From positions 124,001-188,000 of the forward strand of contig NZ_SRSO01000005.1 in the NCBI RefSeq assembly GCF_004791695.1: 64,000 bases of DNA. The letters are read 5' to 3'. The notes under the pieces are model-generated. The model was not told the DNA's origin. It ran no database searches and saw only the letters and a program-made list of their open reading frames with translations. Every line of letters starts with the position of its first letter. Position 1 is the first letter of the stretch. This document shows, in pieces, positions 44,683 to 54,002 of this stretch. The DNA is from Flavivirga rizhaonensis. Lineage in GTDB: Bacteria > Bacteroidota > Bacteroidia > Flavobacteriales > Flavobacteriaceae. Both the position numbers and the translations under genes were made by a program.

Positions 44683-45759
44683 TTAATTTTTTAAAAAAAA
44701 TAATAACTTTTTAAAAAAAACATCCTCAGACCCAACCGATTGAATAAATTGATAGTTCACTAAAGCGGAATTTTTAAGATATTCTTTATCTTTAAAATAT
44801 TTCGTTATTTTAGTATAAATATCATCCGAAGATTTCTTATCAATATAAATTAAATCAGTTTCATCTTTTATATCTTCAAGTGACGGATGTTTTGTTGTGA
44901 AAATTATATTACCACAAGCCATATTTTCTAAAATGGACAAGGGCAATCCTTCAGACAAAAACGAAGGGAAAACAAAAATATTACCCCATTTTAATAAATC
45001 TCGTTTCTCTTTTCCTCTAACTATACCTTTGTATTCTACATCAACTGATTTTAGTTCCAATTTCACTTTTTCTTCTATGGTTTTATCAATGTTCCCTGCT
45101 AATTTTGCTTCATATGAAATTCCGTTTTTTGACATCAATTTAAACGCATCAAGTAAATAAAATATGCCTTTCTGAGTCATTAAATTACTTAGATATACTA
45201 TTCTTATTTTATCGTACTTTTTACTAATAATCTCACCTTTTGAAAGTAAAAAATCGTTTTCGACAAAATTAAAAAGTACTTCTATTTTTTTTCTAGGTAA
45301 AAAAGGAGTCAAGTTTCTTATCAATGATTCGGAAAGCACAATCCCTCTAGAGGCTTTTGAAATAACAAACTTCATTATGTTTTTTTTTACTCTATTGCTT
45401 TCATTATAGCTATTTATTAGGATATCGCTGTGAATATGTAAAATAGTTTTTTTTTTTAATAACCTTCCCATTAATATAAACGAAGAGTACTTTATAATTC
45501 CTAAAAAAGTATGTCCTGGAGTAATGTAGATAACTTTATTGTTAAAAATCTTATAAAACAAAAAATAAAGCCTTAAATAATAAAAAAGCTTTTTAATTGA
45601 TATTTTTCCCACATTTTCATCAAATCTATCTAGAGAGGTATTTATGTAAGTTACATTATATTTGTTCTCTTTAAATTTTTTTAAAATCAAATCATTACAA
45701 ACTGACACTCCTGTTATTGGTTTTTCAAATGGTCCAACCATTAAAATCTTATCATTCAT
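44683..45759 (-). CDS. Glycosyltransferase family 4
   Basis: 358 residues. The N-terminus ILMVGPFEKPITGVSVCND has the Gly-rich acceptor loop of GT4. The C-terminal FPSFLSEGLPLSILENMACG contains a complete E-x7-E motif that binds the nucleotide-sugar donor. Base composition is strongly AT-rich with poly-A/T runs. It lies one base after the ligase/polymerase gene, within the same operon. Confidence 0.85.
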   Translation of the reverse strand: MNDKILMVGPFEKPITGVSVCNDLILKKFKENKYNVTYINTSLDRFDENVGKISIKKLFYYLRLYFLFYKIFNNKVIYITPGHTFLGIIKYSSFILMGRLLKKKTILHIHSDILINSYNESNRVKKNIMKFVISKASRGIVLSESLIRNLTPFLPRKKIEVLFNFVENDFLLSKGEIISKKYDKIRIVYLSNLMTQKGIFYLLDAFKLMSKNGISYEAKLAGNIDKTIEEKVKLELKSVDVEYKGIVRGKEKRDLLKWGNIFVFPSFLSEGLPLSILENMACGNIIFTTKHPSLEDIKDETDLIYIDKKSSDDIYTKITKYFKDKEYLKNSALVNYQFIQSVGSEDVFFKKLLFFLKN

Positions 45760-45760
45760 A

Positions 45761-46975
45761 CTATGTCTCTATTTTACTTTTGTTATATACTTGTAATAAG
45801 GAAACAAAAAAAGAATAAAAAATAACACCATCCTGTCTTTCAAGAATATTTTCAGTAAACATTTCTAATAAATAAAAAGAAAAAACCATTAAAAAAAGAT
45901 AGTTTGAGTTTTTAATTCCTTTGCTAAAAAGGAAAAAAAATGAAGCTAATATTAATATAAGTCCTATTAAACCTATCCGTAATAAAAAGCTTAAATATTG
46001 ATTGTGGCTATTATACCTATCATAAAACAGTTTTGAGGATATATCTTTATAGCTTTTTATTAATTCATTATTCGCGTCTCCTACTCCATAACCCAAAAGA
46101 GGTTCTTTTTTAAAAAGATCGAAACTACATTTATAAATTGTATATCTTATATTTGATGAAGTTATTTCTCCTTTTCTAATATCTTTGACGTTTAAAATTT
46201 CATAAAAATGATCTTTGCTTGTTTGGCTAGAAAAAATCACAAAGAAAAAGACAACCATAGATAAAAGAAAAAAGATCTTATATTTCATTTCTGTCTTTAT
46301 AAAAAAATACACTACAGTAACTAATGCTAAAGATATTATAGGTCCTTTTTTGCTTAAAATAAAAAGAAAGAAAAACAAAACCCCTAATATTAAAATCAAT
46401 AAGGAAGTAAATTTCGCAGATGTTTTGTTTGTTATCAAATACATGCAAAATATTATAGCTAAACAGACATCTATAGACATGTATATCGGATGAATATTAT
46501 AATTATTTAAAATATTATTGTCAATTAAAAAAACATAATGCTTTATCACATTTTTAAATGCAGCTTCTTCACCTAACCAAATCATTAAAAAGAAAGTTAT
46601 ATTTAATAAAGCTACAGACAAAATAAAATAAAATAAAAATCGATCAATATTTTTATATATTTTCAAAGGAAATCTGGATAAGAAAGAAAAAAGAAAAGGA
46701 AAAATAAGTAAAGAAGCCATTGATTCAAACTTTTTAAAAGAATAAGCAATGTCATCAGTATAAATCAAGCTTAAGATAAGCAATAAATATATCGCCCCAT
46801 TTATAATGAAATATTTTACATCAAATTTCAATCTTTCAAAATAAATGAAATTTATCACAATAACAGCAAAGAACCCAATAACTAATGGTTTTATATTAGA
46901 AGGAAATAATAATAATATAAACATCAAAAAAAACGCCAATTTTAAAAGGCTCTCCTTATACTTCTGAAAAATCAT
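45761..46975 (-). CDS. O-antigen ligase family protein (WaaL/Wzy superfamily)
   Basis: 404 residues with about 11 hydrophobic segments and a large periplasmic loop near 290-330, the build of the Wzy_C family. The loop contains GYGVGDANNELI and the conserved His in YNSHNQYLS, as in O-antigen ligases. It may ligate the finished chain to lipid A core, or be a second polymerase. The start overlaps the stop of the neighbouring Wzy gene by four bases, indicating coupled translation. Confidence 0.75.
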   Translation of the reverse strand: MIFQKYKESLLKLAFFLMFILLLFPSNIKPLVIGFFAVIVINFIYFERLKFDVKYFIINGAIYLLLILSLIYTDDIAYSFKKFESMASLLIFPFLFSFLSRFPLKIYKNIDRFLFYFILSVALLNITFFLMIWLGEEAAFKNVIKHYVFLIDNNILNNYNIHPIYMSIDVCLAIIFCMYLITNKTSAKFTSLLILILGVLFFFLFILSKKGPIISLALVTVVYFFIKTEMKYKIFFLLSMVVFFFVIFSSQTSKDHFYEILNVKDIRKGEITSSNIRYTIYKCSFDLFKKEPLLGYGVGDANNELIKSYKDISSKLFYDRYNSHNQYLSFLLRIGLIGLILILASFFFLFSKGIKNSNYLFLMVFSFYLLEMFTENILERQDGVIFYSFFVSLLQVYNKSKIET

Positions 46976-48372
46976 TTTTTAAAAATTTTTATTATTAAAT
47001 TGGGTATAATTACGACCCCTATAAAAGTTCCAATGAAGTATACAAAACCATTTGTAAAATCACCTCTTAATAAAAACATTAAATGAATTGCAAAATAAAA
47101 TGCAATAATTTCTTTTAAAGAATTTCCTGAATTTAACCACCTAATAAATTTAACAATAAAATATGCAAGGAATATTGCCATTAATAAAACCCCAAAGAGC
47201 CCAAAATTTATATAACCTTCTGATATAATTGGATTTGATAAATTATTATATCCAAAATGATGTTCTTCTATCAAATAATTTCCAATCAATTCTCCAGTTG
47301 AAAGAGGTTTCGAAACCCATATGCTTCTAGGAATAAAAAAAAGAAAAGCACTCAACAATTGAAATCCGAAGGAATATCCCTGATTAGACACGAATTCAAC
47401 TGTAGCCATAATATTTGCAAAAGCATCGTAATGTAATGTATTAAAGGTATTAACAATTCCTCCGTGTTTAACGAAAGAAAGATACAGCTCTATAGGATTT
47501 GACATTATTTCTGCAAAACTGATATTAACATGAGTAATTGCTGAAATTAATGGAAACACCAAGATCATAGATACAAACAAAAATAAAAACAATTTAGCAT
47601 TACTGTTAATTAACTTTGGATAAAACAGATAAATTAAGGTTATATAGATAGGGCCTAGCGCATTTCTTTTTTCTGTAAAAGGATTTTTAAATATGAACAA
47701 TAAAATTAATAAAGCAACTAACACTAAAAATAAAATAATTGTATTTGAATTTATTTTTCTCTTTTCTATCAAATATTTATACGTGATTACAATACTCCCC
47801 AATGGGATTAAAAAGAGAACTTTTTTTCTTAATAAAACCCCTCCTTTCGATAAATTAAACTCTTGCATATTTGCTTTGCTAAATACACTCATTAAATAAT
47901 CATAGTTATAGATGAAAATAAAAAGAGAAAAAATAAAAAGTATTAATATTATAAGTGGAGTAAAAAAAGTACTTTCTTTTCTTATAATTTCAACTCTCGG
48001 TTTTAATGTTCTTTTCTTAAAAAAAATATAACTTAAAAAAAATATAAGATTAAAAATTAAAATTAAAATATTAGTATAAATAACATCCCAGTAATCAAAA
48101 GGGTAATAATTCGGAAATAAAAACTCATTGGATTCAATTGATGATATTTGAATTAAGGGGGCAACAATAAAAAATAAAAAATAAAAAATAATATAAGACG
48201 TCAAAAATGGAGAATAACTCTTTTCTTTATTCAAATGATAATATGCAATAACTGTTATTAGAAGATAGTTTATAAAAAATGAAATCCAAATAATTAATTC
48301 TACATTAATAAACAGAAACAATGCAGCGCTCGTAACTAAATATAAAAAAGTTATAACTGTTTTAAGTTTCAT
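46972..48372 (-). CDS. O-antigen/capsule repeat-unit polymerase (Wzy-like)
   Basis: 466 residues with about 12 hydrophobic segments and no soluble domain. The arrangement fits the oligosaccharide repeat-unit polymerase (O-antigen polymerase) family, which is poorly conserved in sequence. A periplasmic loop with FIPRSIWVSKPLSTGELIGN lies near residue 345. It is adjacent to the flippase (11-base overlap) and to the ligase-like gene, the expected Wzx/Wzy core. Confidence 0.75.
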   Translation of the reverse strand: MKLKTVITFLYLVTSAALFLFINVELIIWISFFINYLLITVIAYYHLNKEKSYSPFLTSYIIFYFLFFIVAPLIQISSIESNEFLFPNYYPFDYWDVIYTNILILIFNLIFFLSYIFFKKRTLKPRVEIIRKESTFFTPLIILILFIFSLFIFIYNYDYLMSVFSKANMQEFNLSKGGVLLRKKVLFLIPLGSIVITYKYLIEKRKINSNTIILFLVLVALLILLFIFKNPFTEKRNALGPIYITLIYLFYPKLINSNAKLFLFLFVSMILVFPLISAITHVNISFAEIMSNPIELYLSFVKHGGIVNTFNTLHYDAFANIMATVEFVSNQGYSFGFQLLSAFLFFIPRSIWVSKPLSTGELIGNYLIEEHHFGYNNLSNPIISEGYINFGLFGVLLMAIFLAYFIVKFIRWLNSGNSLKEIIAFYFAIHLMFLLRGDFTNGFVYFIGTFIGVVIIPNLIIKIFKK

Positions 48373-49582
48373 ATTTACGATTCATAAAATTCATTTTCGC
48401 ATAAAAATAAGAGAATAAGCCTTTGAAGAAGTGAATAGCTATCAAAAACCAAATATAATTTTGATATTCAAAGTATGAACACATCAAAATTAAAAAGCCC
48501 CATACTAAATATGTAATTATGTTAACTAAATTATAATCTTTAAACTTATTCAAAATTAAATAAAATGGCTGTGAAACCCAATTAAAGGCGTTAAAGATGT
48601 ATATTAATAAAACATAAGGAACTACATTTATTATGGCTTTACTTTTTTGATTAAGATTGAATTCTGAAAATAGTATGTAAACTAAAAAGAACAAAACACC
48701 AACCGATAAATATACTATGAACACTCTAGATTTTATTTTAAGTGCTTTATTAAGTGCTTTTTGCATTAAATGATTTCTAATAATAGGACCATAGATAGAA
48801 TTTACTCCAACACTAAATAGTAAGAAAACATTAAATACGTTTAAAATATAGCCTATTTCGGCAAGTTCATTAGTATTTGAATATTGCTTAGCTAAGTTCA
48901 TAAACCCCAATCCAGATAGCCAACCTAGAACGCTTACCGAAAATAAATTCAATATTTGTTTAATTTCGTTCCAATTTAAATAGTCCAATTTAAATTGGAA
49001 TTTTTGTAAATTAAATACAATGACAATAACTAACACTATTAGTAAACCAATAGCTTTTCCCAAAAAGAAAGCAACTATTATGTTTTTAAAAATATATATT
49101 GAGCCAATAATTGATAAAAAAGTAATTAATAAAAGGCCTTGAATTAATAACGCCTTTTTATGTTCCTCTATTAGTTTATAATAATTTGTTAAATAAACCA
49201 TATAAGAATTGATTAGCATACTAACAAATATACTTATGTAAACTATAATTAAGTGAACATTAAAATAATTATAGATTACATTTTTTAATAAAAAAAACAT
49301 TAATATTATAACAAAAACAACTAAAAAAGAACTTGTTATTATTTTATTTGTGATATTTTGATGATTAGATATTGATTTTGAATAAATGATACTAGATTGA
49401 TTCAAAGGTAGTAGTAAACTTAAAATTTGTTCCAATGATAGTAACAACAAAATTGAAACATATTGTTGAGAATAAATACCAACTGCAAAATATAGTAGTA
49501 AAATATAATTAAACCCCTTAGATGCACCAGAAACAAATATGTAAGAAAAAGAATCAGTAATCCTTTTGTTTATTTTAAACAT
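48362..49582 (-). CDS. O-antigen flippase (Wzx-like)
   Basis: 406 residues with 11-12 hydrophobic segments of the MOP superfamily pattern. Sequence conservation is low, as usual for Wzx. It would move undecaprenyl-linked repeat units to the periplasm. Overlaps the genes on both sides (8 and 11 bases), showing a tightly coupled cassette. Confidence 0.75.
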   Translation of the reverse strand: MFKINKRITDSFSYIFVSGASKGFNYILLLYFAVGIYSQQYVSILLLLSLEQILSLLLPLNQSSIIYSKSISNHQNITNKIITSSFLVVFVIILMFFLLKNVIYNYFNVHLIIVYISIFVSMLINSYMVYLTNYYKLIEEHKKALLIQGLLLITFLSIIGSIYIFKNIIVAFFLGKAIGLLIVLVIVIVFNLQKFQFKLDYLNWNEIKQILNLFSVSVLGWLSGLGFMNLAKQYSNTNELAEIGYILNVFNVFLLFSVGVNSIYGPIIRNHLMQKALNKALKIKSRVFIVYLSVGVLFFLVYILFSEFNLNQKSKAIINVVPYVLLIYIFNAFNWVSQPFYLILNKFKDYNLVNIITYLVWGFLILMCSYFEYQNYIWFLIAIHFFKGLFSYFYAKMNFMNRKYET

Positions 49583-50810
49583 TTACTTTAATGTCTTTTA
49601 TTATTCTATCAACAATCCTATCTGTACTTTTTCCATCAACTTTCCCAATATTTTCTATAATATATTCTTGAATACGATCTTCATTAATATCAATTTCAAA
49701 AATACTCTCCTCAAAATGATCTTTTTCATAATAATAATTAACTACCTCGACAGGATACTGTTCAACCAAATTTTTTGAAACACCCCATCTTGGAGATTTT
49801 ACTTTCTTTTTTAACAGAAGTGCATAAACAATTACAGAAGAATAATGACTTAATACAAATAGTGAATGTTCAAGAAAGTTTTTGAAATCGATATCATGAA
49901 AATATTTTATATCATTCTCCTCAAAAAAAGATTTTTCCTCTTCTATTATTCTTCTAGGATGTAATTTCACAATTAATTGTATTTCGTTTTTTCTCAAAAC
50001 ACTATTTACATCAATCAAAAAAAGTTTCCACTTTTCCATATCCCAATTTTGGATCTCTGAAAGACCATCATCAATATATGCAACATAAGTATTTGTTTTA
50101 ATATTTAAATCCTTGGAGCAATAATCTTTTTTGTTTTTCAACTTAGAGTTGTAAAAAACATCAAGTTCTGGATTTCCTATTATATTAACTTTATCTTTTG
50201 GAAATTCAAACTCTTTAACCATTAAATCATAATCAGATTGGTAATAAACAAAAGATTTATTAACTTCTAGCTCGGAACAATATTTAGGAAGAGTTGTAAA
50301 TTCTGTATGATTTTTTATCATTCTATAAAAAAGAGAAAACACTTTTTTTACGCTTCCATATTCTAGTAAATAGTTATATAAAGAATATATGTTTTTTACA
50401 TCTATTTTTTTTATTAAAGCTCTTTTTCTTGAATTTGTTTTCTGAATTGTAACACTTTCAATTGTAACTAATTTACCATGTGCTAAATGAAAAATGGGAA
50501 CTCTTAATTCTTTACATATTTGGACAAAGACGCGATCTAAAAGAAAAGATAAATTAAGAATAATAATTGCAGTTGGGTTTTCTTTAATAATAACATTTTT
50601 TAACCTTATTGTTTTATAAAAAGAAATATCCCTAAGTTTTAATCCCTCAATTTCTTTTTCTTTTTCAGTTTCTTCTCCTGTCCATGACGCTGTATGTAAC
50701 AATAAACTTTGAAAATCATTTTCCTTAAATTTTCTGTCTAATCTTAAAAAATTACGATATCCAACATCCCAATAATCAAAATAAAGAATCTTTTTTGTTA
50801 ATTTTGACAT
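49575..50810 (-). CDS. GT-B transferase, candidate nonulosonate (sialyl-type) transferase
   Basis: 411 residues, no membrane segments. It has the three short motifs shared by bacterial sialyltransferases: Asp-Asp-Gly at 247-249 (AYIDDGLSE), His-Pro at 284-285 (VKLHPRR) and a Ser pair at 324-325 (SHYSSVIVYA). The HP and SS motifs also occur in CDP-glycerol glycerophosphotransferases, so that is the main alternative. It sits at the end of a cassette that makes a CMP-activated nonulosonic acid, which supports a role in transferring that sugar. Function is inferred. Confidence 0.5.
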   Translation of the reverse strand: MSKLTKKILYFDYWDVGYRNFLRLDRKFKENDFQSLLLHTASWTGEETEKEKEIEGLKLRDISFYKTIRLKNVIIKENPTAIIILNLSFLLDRVFVQICKELRVPIFHLAHGKLVTIESVTIQKTNSRKRALIKKIDVKNIYSLYNYLLEYGSVKKVFSLFYRMIKNHTEFTTLPKYCSELEVNKSFVYYQSDYDLMVKEFEFPKDKVNIIGNPELDVFYNSKLKNKKDYCSKDLNIKTNTYVAYIDDGLSEIQNWDMEKWKLFLIDVNSVLRKNEIQLIVKLHPRRIIEEEKSFFEENDIKYFHDIDFKNFLEHSLFVLSHYSSVIVYALLLKKKVKSPRWGVSKNLVEQYPVEVVNYYYEKDHFEESIFEIDINEDRIQEYIIENIGKVDGKSTDRIVDRIIKDIKVNV

Positions 50811-50853
50811 ATTTTGTTATATAGAGTTAACGTAAATTTATAAAATTATGTTC

Positions 50854-51504
50854 TTATATTTTCGATTCAATTAAGTATAGTTTTTTTCCATCAATAGTAC
50901 TTATATAGGCATTCGGATAAGGGTCATTAAGCATTCTTATTTTATTGTGTAAATATTCAGCAGGTTTTGTTTGTATTTCTTTTAAAGTAATTTCTGAGTC
51001 TTTAGGTTTTCTTCTTTTAAAATACGTTGATTGAGAATGATCTTGTGGTTGTAATGAATAATTACCATCAATAATATTACAAGTTGCAGCAAAACCAAGA
51101 TTTGAAATCCTATCAAAAATTTCATTTAAGCTCCCTGAAAGAGATAAAGGAAGTTGTTGATATATATCTCCTTTATCCAAACCTTCATTCATTTTAAACA
51201 GACTTACTGCTCCAATCTTTTCCCCATTAATAATTTGGTTTTGAATGGGAGAACCTCCTCTGTATTTTGGTAATGGTGTCGGGTGAAGCATTATTGATTC
51301 ATAATCATTTACAAAAAGATCATCTACAATCCAACTCCAACCATACCAAAGTATTAAATCTGGTTTAAACTCTTTTAACTCTTCAGCATTGAACTCATCT
51401 TTTGTTTTCCAAATAAGAAATGTATGCTTATCATTATATACTTCATATATTTTCTCGTATATATTAATTGCCCAATCTCTATAGGTTATACATGCAATTT
51501 TCAT
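50854..51504 (-). CDS. Formyltransferase-family protein
   Basis: 216 residues, formyltransferase fold without extra domains. The folate-site block is LHPTPLPKYRGGSP, followed by the conserved Asp110 in GLDKGDI. Family enzymes use an Asn-His-Asp triad; here His74 and Asp110 are present, but the residue two before His is Met72 instead of Asn. It would N-formylate an amino sugar, fitting the PIG-L deacetylase encoded five bases upstream, which could expose the amine. The altered triad leaves activity uncertain. Confidence 0.7.
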   Translation of the reverse strand: MKIACITYRDWAINIYEKIYEVYNDKHTFLIWKTKDEFNAEELKEFKPDLILWYGWSWIVDDLFVNDYESIMLHPTPLPKYRGGSPIQNQIINGEKIGAVSLFKMNEGLDKGDIYQQLPLSLSGSLNEIFDRISNLGFAATCNIIDGNYSLQPQDHSQSTYFKRRKPKDSEITLKEIQTKPAEYLHNKIRMLNDPYPNAYISTIDGKKLYLIESKI

Positions 51505-51508
51505 ATTT

Positions 51509-52195
51509 TTACTTAATAATTTGTCTAATTAACTTAAATGCTTCAGCATAAGCATTCGCACTTTGCAAACCTCTATATTTGGCCAAAGCAAAAATTCCAT
51601 CTTCAGATCTTGGATACGGAAATTCTTTGATTTCTGTTTCATATTCCGCTAATGCTAACCATTTAAAGCGAACATCTTCTTCTGACAACGCTTCAAAATA
51701 ATTTGGAGAGAATGTATGCGTAAACCTCCACTCACTAGAGGACAATACTTCGTAAGTATAAACTTTTTCTACAAAACTATTACTGCCAGGTCTTGTAGCC
51801 ATTTGAGTCGCTCTATGTACAATAATGTGATCATTATTGGTGTCTTCGAAAGAATGGGTGAAAACAGTATCTGGTTTAAAGCTTTCAATTTCCTTCTCTA
51901 TAATTTTATTAATTTCAATAATAGGAACCTGATCTAACCTACCACAGGGTAAATCAAAAAAAGCATAATCCTTTACTCCAAGCAATTCAAGTGCCTTAAT
52001 ACCATACTCATTTCTTTCTTTTATTATTTGGAGAGTCTGTTCACTTTTTAGATTTTCTTTATCAAACCTGCATGAAGACCCCTCTGCTATAAATATAACT
52101 CTAAAATCTATTTCATTTTTATACTTAGAAATTAAACCTCCGCAACCTAATATATCATCATCCGGATGAGCTGCAATTATTAAAACTTTTTTCAT
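51509..52195 (-). CDS. PIG-L family deacetylase
   Basis: 228 residues from ATG at 52195; the start overlaps the stop of the GT2 gene (TGATG). Zinc site AAHPDDDILGCGG near residue 8 and the downstream His in THSFEDTNNDHIIVH are typical of LmbE/PIG-L N-deacetylases, which remove acetyl groups from GlcNAc-type sugars. Beside a formyltransferase, it may swap N-acetyl for N-formyl on the nonulosonic acid or its precursor. This exchange is inferred. Confidence 0.85.
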   Translation of the reverse strand: MKKVLIIAAHPDDDILGCGGLISKYKNEIDFRVIFIAEGSSCRFDKENLKSEQTLQIIKERNEYGIKALELLGVKDYAFFDLPCGRLDQVPIIEINKIIEKEIESFKPDTVFTHSFEDTNNDHIIVHRATQMATRPGSNSFVEKVYTYEVLSSSEWRFTHTFSPNYFEALSEEDVRFKWLALAEYETEIKEFPYPRSEDGIFALAKYRGLQSANAYAEAFKLIRQIIK

Positions 52196-52935
52196 CAATC
52201 TAACTTTAATTTATAAGGATGGTTTTCGTTTGTCCTAAAAATCCCCGCATCAAATTTTTTGAACAATTCTTTACCATAGTTAATGATTTTTTTTCTCTTT
52301 ATTTCAGACATATTAAGATCGTGTCTTCTGTAGCAAAACAAAGGATCTGGAATTCTTTTTCCTTTAATTCCCATTGTCAAAAGAGATAACATTAATTCGT
52401 AATTTTCCAACCCTGTATTTTTTATTTTTTCTGAATAGAATCCAATTTTTTCTAAGTAATCTTTTCGATAAACTGTTCCCGTTGCTAAAAAATCTCCCCT
52501 ATTGAGTATTTCTTCCTTACTAAATGGTGGTAATGAAACTTCTTCTAAAACTTTTCCAGCATTATTAATTACAAAATAATTGGAGTAATAAAATTTTAAA
52601 GAACTATCATCAATGTGACTATCCATTATTTTGAGAAAGTCCTTGTTTAATAAATCATCAGCATCTACTCGAACTATATATGATCCTTTTGCCCTTTTAA
52701 AGCCAAAATTAGAAGCTCCTTCAATACCACTATTTGGAATAGTATAGTAGCTCAAAAACTCATTTTTATAACTCTTTAAAACGTCTTCTGTGTTATCTGT
52801 ACTTCCGTCATTAACAACAATGACTTCATAATCTATATTTTGACTTTGATTGAGACAGGAATCTATACAATAACCAATGTATTTCTCGTAGTTATAAGTA
52901 GTGATAATAATTGAATATTTTATTTTTTTCACCAT
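52195..52935 (-). CDS. Glycosyltransferase family 2
   Basis: 246 residues, GT-A fold. The opening SIIITTYNYEKYIGYCIDSC, the VNDGSTDNT block and the metal-binding Asp-x-Asp in VRVDADDLLNKDF are clear. It transfers a sugar from a nucleotide donor to a lipid-linked acceptor; identity is unknown. It overlaps the NeuB-like gene by seven bases and the deacetylase by one. Confidence 0.88.
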   Translation of the reverse strand: MVKKIKYSIIITTYNYEKYIGYCIDSCLNQSQNIDYEVIVVNDGSTDNTEDVLKSYKNEFLSYYTIPNSGIEGASNFGFKRAKGSYIVRVDADDLLNKDFLKIMDSHIDDSSLKFYYSNYFVINNAGKVLEEVSLPPFSKEEILNRGDFLATGTVYRKDYLEKIGFYSEKIKNTGLENYELMLSLLTMGIKGKRIPDPLFCYRRHDLNMSEIKRKKIINYGKELFKKFDAGIFRTNENHPYKLKLD

Positions 52936-54002
52936 TCAATAGAATTTAGGCGAATGTAATCACCGTTCTGTATATTTGATTTTGCTTTCTTACCTAGAAT
53001 TTTATCTACTTGATTAACATCAAATGCATCTGCAGGACTAGGTCTTTGAAATTGAATTTTATTCATTGTAATTTCTTCACCTTCCTTAATTTCTTGAATA
53101 ACACGTATAGCTCTCCGTTGTAAAATTACTGTTTGCTCTTCGTTCTCTTCTACTTTTTTTATGCAATTTCCCATTGCACTTTCTAATAACCTTGTGTCGT
53201 CAACCATTTTTCTCCAAGATTTAGGATCCGTCGAAAAAGGATGATCTGGTCCTTTTCTAGTCGTGTCATCTGTAAAATGCTTCTCGATTACTTTAGCTCC
53301 TAAAGCGACACCTCCTAAAACTGTAACTCCACCATGAGTATGATCGCTCAATCCCAGAATTATATCTGGAAACAGTGTTTTATACGCTTCTAGTACATTA
53401 AGATTTATATATTTAAAATTTTCATCACTTCCAGTATAATTAGTATTACACTGCATTAAAATGATATTATTGTTTAATGGTTTTAGAATATTAACCGCGT
53501 TAATCACCTCTTGCATATTAGACGCTCCTGTTGCAAACAAAACAGGTTTATTTGTTTTTGCAATTTTTTCTAACATTGCATGCCAAGCAACATCCCCCGA
53601 TCCAATTTTAAATGCAGGAACATACTTATTAATATAATCTACAGTATCTAAATCATAAGGTGTTGTGAAAAAAGTGATATCTAACTCATCACAGTAGTCT
53701 TTTAATTCTTCTGTCCAAGATCTAGGAACCTCAGCATCTTTGTACACTTCAAAAATAGATTTGTCCCATTTAGATTGATGACTAAATTTTCCTCCTAGAT
53801 TTTTAAAACCATAATCACTAACATATTTCTTCACATCGTGATGTTGAAATTTTACAGCGTCTGCTCCTGATTCTTTTGCTAGTTTAATTAGTAATTTTGC
53901 TCTTTCAATATCCCCATCATGATTGGCTGCTATATCTGCAATAAAATAAGTGGGGTGATTATCTCCTATGGTGTGCTTACCTATCTTAATCTCTTTTTTC
54001 AT
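52929..54002 (-). CDS. Nonulosonic acid synthase (NeuB/PseI family)
   Basis: 357 residues: a TIM-barrel NeuB domain (about 15-265) and a C-terminal SAF (antifreeze-like) domain (about 295-355). It condenses a six-carbon amino sugar with phosphoenolpyruvate to a nine-carbon sugar acid. Signatures include AANHDGDIERAKLLIKLAKE, FKIGSGDVAWHA, GLSDHTHGG and IEKHFTDDTTRKGPDHPFS. The substrate type (ManNAc, bacillosamine-derived or altrose-derived) cannot be fixed, but PseB- and PseF-like neighbours favour a pseudaminic-like series. It overlaps the reductase gene by 17 bases. Confidence 0.88.
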   Translation of the reverse strand: MKKEIKIGKHTIGDNHPTYFIADIAANHDGDIERAKLLIKLAKESGADAVKFQHHDVKKYVSDYGFKNLGGKFSHQSKWDKSIFEVYKDAEVPRSWTEELKDYCDELDITFFTTPYDLDTVDYINKYVPAFKIGSGDVAWHAMLEKIAKTNKPVLFATGASNMQEVINAVNILKPLNNNIILMQCNTNYTGSDENFKYINLNVLEAYKTLFPDIILGLSDHTHGGVTVLGGVALGAKVIEKHFTDDTTRKGPDHPFSTDPKSWRKMVDDTRLLESAMGNCIKKVEENEEQTVILQRRAIRVIQEIKEGEEITMNKIQFQRPSPADAFDVNQVDKILGKKAKSNIQNGDYIRLNSIEW

